This document shows positions 37,601 through 49,600 of a stretch of 64,000 nucleotides of DNA, piece by piece; the stretch's first letter is position 1, and every line of letters begins with the position of its first letter. The translations under genes were made by a program, and so were the position numbers. The notes under the pieces are model-generated. The model ran no database searches, was not told the DNA's origin, and saw only the letters and a program-made list of their open reading frames with translations. This stretch comes from Liolophura sinensis. Its lineage: Eukaryota; Mollusca; Polyplacophora; Chitonida; Chitonidae. The DNA lies in the NCBI RefSeq assembly GCF_032854445.1, contig NC_088302.1:54776046-54840045 (forward strand). Direction: 5' to 3'.

Positions 37601-40600
37601 ACTCCCCTTTGCTGCAGTAACTGTAATTCATCATAACCAGGGTATAAAGGTTGTTGTTGCAAACTCTGAAGAAAGGTGAAGACAGAAGTTATACACCTGT
37701 GTCTGGCGTAACATTTGCGAAATAAAAGTCCACCAAATATCATAAAGGTGCACATGTGGATTATCTCTCATGGACACCACCAAATAATTCCTCTAACAGT
37801 CATGCACAAATTCCAAGTTACACATTGTTTGTATCCAATTAAATTTAATCCTGTACATCATGAAGATGATAAAAAAATAATTGTTTAGTTTCAAAAAACT
37901 GATTCATATCTGACACTCTTATCTTAACATCCTAGGAAGCAGATAAAATAGGACACTTACAAAGTAGGGTGGAATTCCTCCTTGAGTCATGTTCATGATG
38001 TACTGAGCATTCAACACAGGCACTCCGGGAGGCAAGTTAGGTGGGCCTTTGGCTGCATGTAAAAAAGTAACCAACTATACAATAAACTACAACAGACAAT
38101 GTTCTGGCGTCATCAATTAGGCAATCTGGAGCATTAATGTTTGTTGAATTGTACAAAATAAGCTGGACAGCTGTTTCCCGGGCGCATGATCGAGACTTCA
38201 TCTCTGCGGGATGTGACCGTGTTAAAGCATTATGACCCTCAGCAGTTACACAAAGTTCTGCAAAATCTGTGTATCTTATTCCACTCTTTGTGAGGTCGGC
38301 CACAATTTCAAGTCGAAAATTGCGAAAAATTTAAGAAATTGGATCAGTGTTGAATTTCGGGCTGTTGCTGGAGACTGTAGTGTTCTACCATAGGCACAAA
38401 TGATCATGTTCTTGGTTTATCCCACACGTTATGTACTTGTGCACTGAGGCATCAATCGAAACAGCTATCTAGCTTATAATGATACACGACGACTGATCAC
38501 AGTGGCACAACAATATATCTACATGAAAGGCATTTTAAGCCACACTTTACTCAACTGTAATTTCTCTTGTGTGACTTCATTTTATACAGCAAAAATGTTA
38601 ATGATTTTTTTCAGATCACTTATATCTTGTTAAAAAAAAAAAAACTTTTATACTGGCATGTCAGTGAGAGAGTAATTTTCACTCTACTATAAAAACTGGG
38701 AGTTTTTAAAATACATTTATGTATTAAATCTTTTGCTTGAACCTGTCTGTTGCTGGTAAGATCATCCTTTATTATCTCATCATTTGTCAGTGTTATGATA
38801 TAATGAACAACCATCAAAGTTTATTAGGAAGGAACTGTAAAGCCAGAAATGTGTAACGTACCACTATAATGTTTTTGAATTTCCTTGACATTTCTACACT
38901 AAACTCAATCACTTCTTTTTACTTTGTACCACAGCAGTGACAGTTTCAGAAATTGATAAAATGATATCGGAAAATCCTGCCTAATTTAAAACAACATTTT
39001 CGTAAGAGGTATTACTCACATGTGCTGCTTGAAGATAGATTTGTCTTTGAGGAGTTAATATTTGCAGACGTTGTCACGGTGATTGAAGAGCTGCCTCCTG
39101 TAGAGACGCTGGCAAGAGAACTGGATGTGCTTGTTGTTGTTGTTGTCAATCCAGTGGTTGTACTCGAGGATGTATGCTCATACGAATGCTGCAAACAAAG
39201 TAAACAATTGTTATTTACATTCAGTTTAACATTGTGCTCAAGAATATTTCATTCAAACATAAATCTTCATTCAGGAAACATACATTCCAGCTGTACAAAA
39301 TAGTCAGCCAAGACAAGCTTCAGCCTAGAAATAACATGGGAATGATTCCACTCCATCGATCAAGTATGAACGTATCATGAACGATAAGTACTAAGAGTGA
39401 CAAGGTGATGCCTGCATTTCAAAAACAAACTGACAAACCACTGACACTTGCCATGTGACAGGGGGCAAAATTGAGTTTACCTGTATCGGTTTTCATAGCA
39501 ACATTTCTACTGAATATTCACAAATTTATTGTAAGATTGTGTGGTTTAAATTCTCTGCAGTAATTGCAATTCATCACTGGAAAAATGGCATCGGCATGGT
39601 TCATTTCCATGCTCTCAGTAAAAAGCGGGCTATGTTTTTTGCATCAACAAAACCGTTGGCCAGATTCTTTACTTTTATCAGCTGGATCAGAAGGTTTAGA
39701 CTTGCAGGTTTTCGTAGACACAGTACTTTCACTTTCACAAAGTCTTTCACCTTAAACCCATCCATTTTTACAGACAGGTTATTTAGTTCACACAAAACAA
39801 TTAGTATTGCACAATGGGCAAAACTTGCACATGCATGTTGAAAAAAACATTAGTTATCTCCCCTGATCAGCGTCACACACAATGCCAGTACTGAACATGT
39901 CTAATAGGCCAATTCGATCAGCGAAAGTGAATTTTAGTCCTCTTATTTTAACATTTAACATGCTTCTCTCACAAAATGAAACGTTTTAAACTGGACGTCT
40001 TACATATCAAGTAGGATTTTATTAAACCAAAGAAAAATCACACATAACCATTTCATGATACCTTGTATTACAGTGACTATGGAATAGTGGTCTGCCTAGT
40101 GAAAGTCTGGACTCTTTCAGATTCAAATCTCTCCTTTATGATAGAGATACATGTAATTTTTTGGAGTTATGCCTTAAAATTACGCAATAAAAGCTGAAAT
40201 TTTTCTAACTGAATAGCATTTCTTAAAATTTAGGATGCCAAGAAATTTACTAACTGCCCAAATGAAAGTAACTTAAGAGACATGCTGGTGACACCAAAAT
40301 ATAGCTTTCATCACTGAAAATTATAGGAAAAAAAGGATGCAAATTTCAGATGAAAAGGTGTGTAAAGTCAGTTGTAAATATGACTAATTTTTCTTTAGAT
40401 AGAAATGGACATTAAAAATAATTTTTGCATGGTGGGTATTTGGCACCACCTTTTTATATAAAGTAAAAGCTGTAAACACTGACACCTAAAAACCAGCATC
40501 TGTCAACACCGACCATGCTGCTTGGTAAACTTCTATCTCCATTAGAACAACTGTTATTTTTACTGAATAAGCTGACACTTGTCTGCTGTTCATACCGCCT

Positions 40601-43600
40601 GCAATTGCCAGTTGTCACTGCAAACAGTGCATGTCAATCCACCTTACTGTGTTTGTAATCCAGCACAACATGCTGCTGTCCAACTCCCACACAGCCATTT
40701 ATCAATGCTTGGGGTCGGAAAGGGCGCAGAAGGGAGATATCCTCTTAGCTAACAGCTTCTCTAGTTAATGAAGACATTCTTGTTAAGCTGATTTTGATCA
40801 GTACACATCTCTTGGTCTTAATCTTTACATGAGGGAATATTGAGCAATTGATTTAGAATGTCAAATTACAAACGTACCTAACCCTAGTAATGTAATGTGT
40901 ACAAACACTCATGTGTATGTCTACAAGTCAAATGTTTTGGGTACAAATTCTTGCGCCACCAATGCTGCAGACATTATTTTGCCGAGAAAAGCGCGCTCAG
41001 CAACAAGAGCTGATATAAAAAGATGGAATAAACAGGTCACCATTCGAAAAACCCTTTGTGTGCTACATTTAAACGATATTAATTTGCAAGTTGGGGGCTT
41101 CCTACTAAATCCTGATAGTGAATGCTAAAATAGTGGATCTGATACTAAAAACGAAATCAGATTTCATTTTCTTCTGTGTTTGGCATACGCTCATATTTTT
41201 TACATGTTTGGTGTACAGCTCTGACATAATGCAGTATGCTTGCTTTCTGTCACTTTGTTTCCTATATTTCACTGAATCCATCATGGCTGACCGACCTGCT
41301 GCCAGTAAAATTTATTTATTTGACTGATATTTTATACTGTACTCAAGAATATTTCACTTATAAGACAGGACCCAGCATTATGGTGAGAGGACTGCCAGAA
41401 GAGACGTGTGGAAATGTCCGACTAAAAAGTTACACTAATTCAGATTTACAAGACTTTCCCAAAACTAACACAAAGCTTGGCAATAAAAGTTCACCGTTGT
41501 ACGCACTACGGGCAGTGATATCCCAAAATGTGAGACAGTAAAAGTGAAATGTAGATGGCAACACCGGACTACGCCAAGTTAAATCATCTACTAAAGAATA
41601 TATATCAAAAACTGGGTTTTTGAAAGTTTCACACATATTGAAATGGTCAGAGACATTTCGGTAACAAACTACTTATCAGCTATCACCTCGTCATACAATG
41701 TCCACTGCAGTAAACAGGAGGAGGTTACCAGCATGAATTTTCTGAATGGAATATTGTGTGGAATAAAAATACCTATCACGATACTTGTGTATCCAACATT
41801 TTTAACCTCCATGAGCAATTCATTTTTCTCATGTATGTGGTTTGTCGGTTTGCCACACACTTGGCTCAGCCACATCAGACGTATTTATTTATTTGATGGG
41901 TGTTTTACGCTGCAGACGTTCCCATGTAGGGCCGGAGAGGAAGCCAGCATGAACTGGACTTGAACTCACAGCGACTGCATTGGTGAGGGAATCAGAGGTC
42001 ATCACGCTGCGCTACGGCATTGACCAACTGAGCCATGGAGGCCCCCATACATCAGACATAAGTTAAGGCTACATCATAGATTAAAACACATAAATCTCAC
42101 ATGTTTCAACCAACTTCCTGTGCAGCACAGTGCTGTTTCAAAAATAAAGCTACAGGTAGCAATTTATGCAGATTCAGATCAACATAAACTGGGGAAAAAA
42201 AAAAAAAAGCACACATAACCCACAAATACAACTGGATAACTGCAAAGCCAAAACCCTGAAACAAAGAAAAAACACAAACATACTAACTCCAAATGGATAA
42301 GCCAACTGTGCACAGATTAGAGATTCCAATGAAATAAATCAATATGTACCTGGCTAACTTGGTGGTTGTCCACTGTGGAGTCTTTGACAGTCATCTTTGA
42401 AAGGCTATCACTGAGTTTGCCTGCAGTCAGAGGAGAAGTCTGCAAGGACTGGTGATTAGTTGAGCTATAAGCTTGCTGAGCGTACGCTGACCCGCCATGT
42501 GAGCTATCTCGGGGATAGTTTGATGAGCCTGATGTCTGGCTATCACGTCCGTACGCCGACCCTGCAGACTGGGAGTCTCTGTGGTATGTGTTAGCTGACT
42601 GACTGTCCCGGGAGTACCCTGAGCTACTGCCCCCATCTCTGGGGTAGCCTGCTGACTGAGAGTCTCTCTGGTAAGAGGAACTAGCACTTTGAGCCTCTCT
42701 TTGGTATGACCCAGACTGGCCATCTCGTGAATAGGCAACACTTGATGATTGTCCGTCACGCTGGTAATTACCAGGCTGGGAGTCTCTGGCATACGTACTA
42801 CTGGATTGGTTATCACGCGCGTATGGGCTGCCAGACTGACTGTCCCTCTGAAAGGGCCCAGTCTGTGGGCTCTGGTAGGCTGACCCACTGGTCTGTCCGT
42901 CTCTTTGGTATGATGACACATTTGGCTGACTGTCTCTCTGGTACGACGGACCTGTCTGACTCTCCCGCGGAAACGAGCCACTCGTCTGAGAATCAAGAGC
43001 ATACGACGAGTTTGATGACTGTGAAACACTCGTTTGAAAAGATGCACCGGATTGGCTGTCCCTTGAAGGGTAGCTTGTATTCTGGAAGGAGCCCGTCGAG
43101 GTGACGCTTTGATACAATGAGTTTTGGTTGGACTGACTGGAGAAGCCAGTTTGACTCTGGAATGCAGCACCAGACTGGTAGTTTGGGTATTGGTTCTGGG
43201 TTGACTGGTACTGGTTTGGAGTAGTCTGATACTGGGTTTGTGAGTTTGGATACTGAGTGCCTGAGGAATGAGTATAGTTCTGGGAGGCATTGATGCCCCC
43301 TGACTTGTAGCTGGAGGACTGGTAACTCGCTGACTGTCCATACAACCCACTGCTGTCTGCACTGTTTGATGCCAGCGATCCTGAAACACAACAGCAAACA
43401 CTGAAAACCTGGCCCAACGAAAATCAATCGTAACAATTCCTGATCAAACCAATGAATGAAACCACTATCAAAGATATACCGTTTTAGTCAGTTCCATTTC
43501 TAAAAAAAATACTGTATTTTCTCACTCTTCTCACATATCTGTAGCAATTTAAGTGTAAAAACTGAAATTGGAAAGAATCTTCTGGTATATTATGGTTCTT

Positions 43601-46600
43601 TGGTGCATTTACACTGTAAAATATCATATGCCCAGAGTGAACCAGTCAAAAAAGGTACACGAGAGATAAAACTGAATGGGCACTGCACAAAGCTATGCTT
43701 CTGAGGGCAAACCTTGTAGGGCATTGGCTGTCTGACCGGAGCGCTGTGAGCTGACCAGTGGACTGGTCTTCAGATCTGACTGAGAGGAGGGAAATGGAAT
43801 TGGCTCCGGCGAGTTGATCTGTAACATCACACATGTTCAACATAGTGGTTACTGAAGTTTTCTGTTATGTTTCCTGGTATTTCCTACACTACTCTGACAT
43901 TATCAGGAATTTGTCTCCATGAAGCAGGCCTGTCTCATTGAAGTATTATCTCCTGTCACACATCTCGTCCAGAAGGTACAAATATTGTACCATGACATAT
44001 CACATGAAAATATACTAAACATTGTTACATTTGAAGAACACAAGCCAGTCAGGTACAAATGTAAGTCTTCCAGAAACACCCTACATGTGGAGGAACAGGA
44101 AAAGGTCAAGAAACATCTCAGCAGTGTCAAAAGTTCAAATCAATCTCTCAAATAAATTATACAAGAATAAATGTCCAAAAACTGGTAGTACAGAAAAGAA
44201 TATCTTACAGGCTGTGCCATCAAATCTACGAAACGATAAATGTATCTCATCTGTTTATGAAGCATCTGCTAGATTCATGCCTACCTCTTTTTTTGTGGGC
44301 GTGGTGGAGTAGGAAGCAGCAGGGAACATGCCACCCCTGGGTGAAGTCTGGTCGAGTCCTGGAATACCTGAGGACTTGTTTGGGGTTGTGGCTGCCCTCA
44401 TGGCCGACAGACTGGCCTCAGAATTTGTCACCTGATCCATGTGATTGGTCAAGCCTGGAGCGCCACTGTTCACATGAATGAAAATGATAACCATCAAGAC
44501 ACAGTCACAAGTCTATGGATTTAATTCACATTCCACCCATATCTCTATCTGAGTTAACAGTCGGTACGTTTGTGGGTTGAGGATGCCAAATAGATTATCT
44601 ACCAGGCACCTGACAAATATGCTGATCGACTAGACCAGCCAGTACGTGCCACCTCACACGTAATTTATCTCACCTGAATAAGTCTAAATGAATGATTATG
44701 GCTTAAAGACACCTTGGCAATATTCCATCTTTATTATTTATATAAAGGTGAAATGTCAAGACTTCCTGCACTGATATCGCTGGCTAGAGTTAAATATCAA
44801 GTTTGTTATTACACACCCCAGCCCCAGGACGTCACAATGAAACATTTTGTTTAATGACGTTCCAATCCGAGCTTAGCAGAATGATGTCAAAATACAAGTT
44901 CAGTCAACTTTAACATTTCTTACGTCACGCAACAAGACATGATGTCCTACAAGACATTATGTGCGATGTCACCCTATAAGTACAAGTCTGTGAAGGTCTA
45001 CAGCCAAAAACATTGCTGAAACTTGCTTTCTTTTGTCAAAATATAAAAAATAAATAGAATATTGCACATTGAAGGTTGAACATCATAAATATTTTTGAGA
45101 AAGGAGGAAATTTTTCTAGAAAAATATTTTTGATATTCAACTTTCACAGTGCACTTTCCTCAACATATATTATTGCAAGAACACAGTTTCAACCAAGTGA
45201 CTCCTTTTAAACAGTTTTCCACACAACAATGATCACATCCAAAATAAATCAAACCAATCTGAACAGCTCGCATAGTAATAACAAACCTAGTATATGTACA
45301 CATTTTTCACACCAGGTGAAACCATTAACACAAACAATAATAATCTACCACACAGGCCTATTCTGCAGAAGTAAAACGTTTTACTTAACTTCTAACACTG
45401 ACATTTTGATAGTTGATATTTAAAGAAAGAAGGAAGTAGACAGTAACAAAATCTTTAGTATTCACACACATTTGATACCTGGCAGTAGAGGTGGTGGACA
45501 CGGTGTAACTGTTTGTTCCAACGCTATCTGAGCCGCCGAAACTAAAGGAATCAGCACCAAATTCTAAGTTACCAAACTGCACATCAAGGGAGGTAACCAT
45601 ATGGCCAGGCATCTCCACTGCTGAAGCAGGAATCTGGGTCAACAGAGATAAAACTTCAGTTAATTAAATTTGTCAGATGTTTGGTAATACAAGTCTTGAG
45701 ATTACCTTAAAATTTCAGATTCTAGCATGCAAAGATAAAGTTACAGGACTAAAATATATTAAGTGTTTTCAAATGTTAATTCAAATGAAAGCATTATTTA
45801 CATTTTCTTCATGTGCAGAAGCATACTTTTTCAGTAGGAATCCAACGAATCACGATGCATGGCCTCACAGAAACCATCCATGTATTACCTTAGAAGGTGG
45901 AGGTAATTTGCTCTTCTGTGGCTTGGGTCTCTGTTGTAGGGAAACTGTGGGGTTACCAGGCTGGGCGGCAGGGAGTCGCACTGTCTGCTGGAGTGCTGAC
46001 AGGGAACTGCCCAGAGAGGCTAACTGATTAACAGTAGAGTTCTGGGAGGACTCAAGGTTTGGTCGACTCGAGGAGCCAATCTGAAATAGCCCCATACATT
46101 CATCAAGTAACTACATACAAAGAAATCACATTAGGTCTGAAACGCCCAAAATAGACAAAATATAAGTCATTTGTGGACGGTAAGAATCTTTCATCTATAC
46201 ATTTAAAGCGTCAAATTACAACTAGAAGATCCATCACAGTTTATTTGATAGCAGTTAAATGGCATCGGGGGTCCACAGAAGTCGAGCCAATATTCGGTCC
46301 ATTAATTGACTGAAAAAACTCAACTGGCACTTTTTATTCAATTTGACGTTTTTTTGAAAGAAACATTCAAAATTTTACACAAACTCAATTTGAACATATC
46401 CAAAGTTCCGCAAAGCGAAGTGTTCACGCTATGAGTTATCTCCCTTTTATGGAAATCGTTACGACCCTCTGAGTTGATTAAATTTAAGAAGGCAAATTTT
46501 GGAAGTGGAGGGGCGTATGAAATCTAAGATGACACATAGTAAGCTTCTTTGGTCTCTGCCAAATCAGTTTCCACAAATAATTTGACCTACTTCAGCTTCT

Positions 46601-49600
46601 GATCATTCTGTTTTTGACTTTAGTTCAGTGTGAATGACTGTATGTAAGCACACCCAGCCTGCCTAATTTCCTCCCCCTGACGCCAGTATAATATCAGTGC
46701 TAATATCTTCAGCTCATTACAAGGCAAACACGCAGACTGCCTCCAGGTTTCGTTTTCGGTAGACTGATATTTTATAAATGGCTAATTGCAGTGAAATTAA
46801 AACCTTCTTTGCCAAATATGAACATTTACCAGGCATCGCTTCGCTATAAAAGCATGTTTTTGTTCAAAGAATGAACATGTAGAGAGATTCATTGAGTTTG
46901 TTTCCCACGTATCGACCACCACTTTCTAGTCAAAATCGAGTTTTTCATTCAACTCAAATGGACTTTTCTTTTGTTTTGGCTGACCGTTTGAGATAAAAAT
47001 ATTGAATATTTTTGTACGTTACTTTTATTTACTTCATTTTATTTCATTTAGTAAAGTAATTGTCAATGCTTATATATCAACTCAAGCTGGCCTCCTTGTT
47101 GATACTGCAAACCGATAATCGTTGCACTTTGCAGTTACTGTTACGTTCATTTCAAGGTACCAGTCCAGTCAAGTGTGAAGGCCTGCCCAGAAAACTTATA
47201 ACCTAGAGCAACAGTCTAAATGAAGTAAATGAAAGTAACGTACAAAAAATATTCCATTCTGACTCTCGAACGGTCGATCGAAACAAAAAAACTCAATTCG
47301 CTAGAAAGAAAAACTCAATTTTGCCTAGAAAGTGGTGGCTGGTACGTGGGAAAATGACCCCTGGGCACACTCAAGAATTTTACACTTATACAATGGCTGT
47401 CAGGTTTATGGGTGAAGGAAAAGATCCATCTTAAAATCACTTCGTCTTTGTCAATAACAATATTAGATCAACAAGTCAGATAACTTTGTACCTTTGCAAC
47501 ACAACAATTATTCCATCAAGTCTATAAATGTGCGCAGAAAGGAGCCTAAAGGGCTGAGGAGCAGTTCATGCAAATTAGACTGCAAATTAGACTGAATATT
47601 GTACCATACAGCAGAAACTTACCCCAATGGAATTCTTAATAGACTCCGTGGCTTCTTTGTTATACTGCGTGATAAACTGAGACTCTGTCACTCTATTGAC
47701 AACACCCACATCATTGGCTGGTTTCTGTAACAATGCTCCTATGTCTAACCTGCAACAACACCACCATTAGTCAGTATATAGGAGTTCGGACATACGTTAA
47801 TATACACATAATTACAACAAAAAGCTGTTCATAATTTGTTCTTTTTTTAAAGGTTTATGCAGAATCTTGTCAAATGCAACCATCTCCATTTGAATTTCAA
47901 CAAAATTCTATTTTGAACACAGCTAAACTTATTTTACCTAATGAATAATCCAGATCAACATTTATATACATCTCTGTGGAGATACAGGATCTATTTTATA
48001 CTCCAAAATCCTCAGCAAAACTGTGCTGCTCTCATACATGTACCTGTATTTTGTTTCGCTTATTTGCTTGGTGTTTTACTCTGTACTCTTTTTTCAAGCT
48101 GTACACTGACTTTTTCTTACAAATATTTCACTTATACAACAGCTGTCAGCATTATAGTAGGAGGAATCCGGGCAGAGCCTATGGGAAACTGGTTGCCGGC
48201 AGGCCTTCCCATGTACGGCTGGAGGGGAAATCAGCATGAGCTGGATTTGAGCTCAGAGCGACCGCATTGGTGAGAGACTCCTGTGCCACTGCACACAGAT
48301 GTACCTGTATGAATTTGTATCCAAACTGAGCCATCTAAATCAACCTACAAGAGACCGCCTACACATTATAAGTACACATGCCACACTGCAGTGACGCTGG
48401 GACTGACCTCTGAGGTAAGGAGTTGCTGTGAGGGAGGGCATTGGTTGTGTCTGGGAGCACTTGAGGGTCGGCTGGTCAGCAGGTTCAGAGCCTCCTGGCC
48501 CACCCTGTATCGAGGTTGATGTGAACACCTTTGTCTCTGTCAGCTGAAAGATAACACAAACTATAAACATGGTGCATTCTCTGAAACACACAGCCTCTGA
48601 ATATCAGCTAAAGATGATGATTCATCCATTAATATGTGAAATGTCATCCTAAAACAAGAGAACTATTCACATGTAATTTATCTATTTGATTGTTCTTTAA
48701 CACCATACTCAAGAATGTTTTATCAAAAGCTGTGTGGTAACTTTTACCAGTGGAAAAACAGGAACAGGTTTAAACCTGCACCTGTTGTGTCCTTGTGTTT
48801 GGTTGAGGAACACCTTAACCACTCCGCCACAGCCTGCTCCCTCCATTACACATTTGAGACAGATCGTGCCAATATAGGTAGTGATGAGAATGGCATCCCA
48901 TGTCACGGTGCAATAAGTATAGAGTAGGAGGAATTATACTCACACTTCCTGTCCAAGAGTCATCGTTCCAATCTTCTGGTCCCATAGAATCTCCCCACAT
49001 GACTACAAAACAAAATTTCAGGTTAGTGGCATCTCCATAAACATATTCCACAAGAAGATCAAGAAACAAGTGAAAAAACTTGGATATATTCACTACAGTA
49101 TCAGGGGATCACAAACACTTAATGTACATATTACTCTCCTTTTATAACAAAAAAATATTAGCATTAACCAAATATCAACAACTCTTTTGTTTACATTGTT
49201 CCATTCACTTTTTATGAGTGCATTTTACATCCACCCACCTTGATTTTCTTTCTCTGCATTTTCAGCAGTTTCATTTGTCCATGTGTCAATTTGTGGGCCC
49301 TTCTCATAGCGAGGACTTCGAAAGTTTCTGATCAAGCAATGATCAAGACCATTTTGTTGAGAATTACAAACAGAAACACATGCTTCAGAAACTGGCTGAA
49401 ATTCTATATTAATAAATGATTATAGATTAATGGCAATTCAACATATAATTCTGATTGATAGACACCTCTATCTAATGCCAAAATCAGATGCAATGTTAGG
49501 ACATCACTATCTAACACAAAACATATTTCTTCACATATTTCGCTATCAGCTTGATATGTTAAGGATCCATGCAGGGAATTTACCCGTCATACACATATCA

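Larger units (their letters stand above)
39189..42349. other. UBAP2L intron 14
   Basis: 3.2 kb; two SINE A pieces near its 5' end (41310, 41882), otherwise unique. Confidence 0.7.

Noticed and set aside
42427-43401. 324-codon frame overlapping UBAP2L exon 14
   Set aside because: Shadow frame of the repeat exon; the 344-residue frame has the conserved flanks and matching splice phases.
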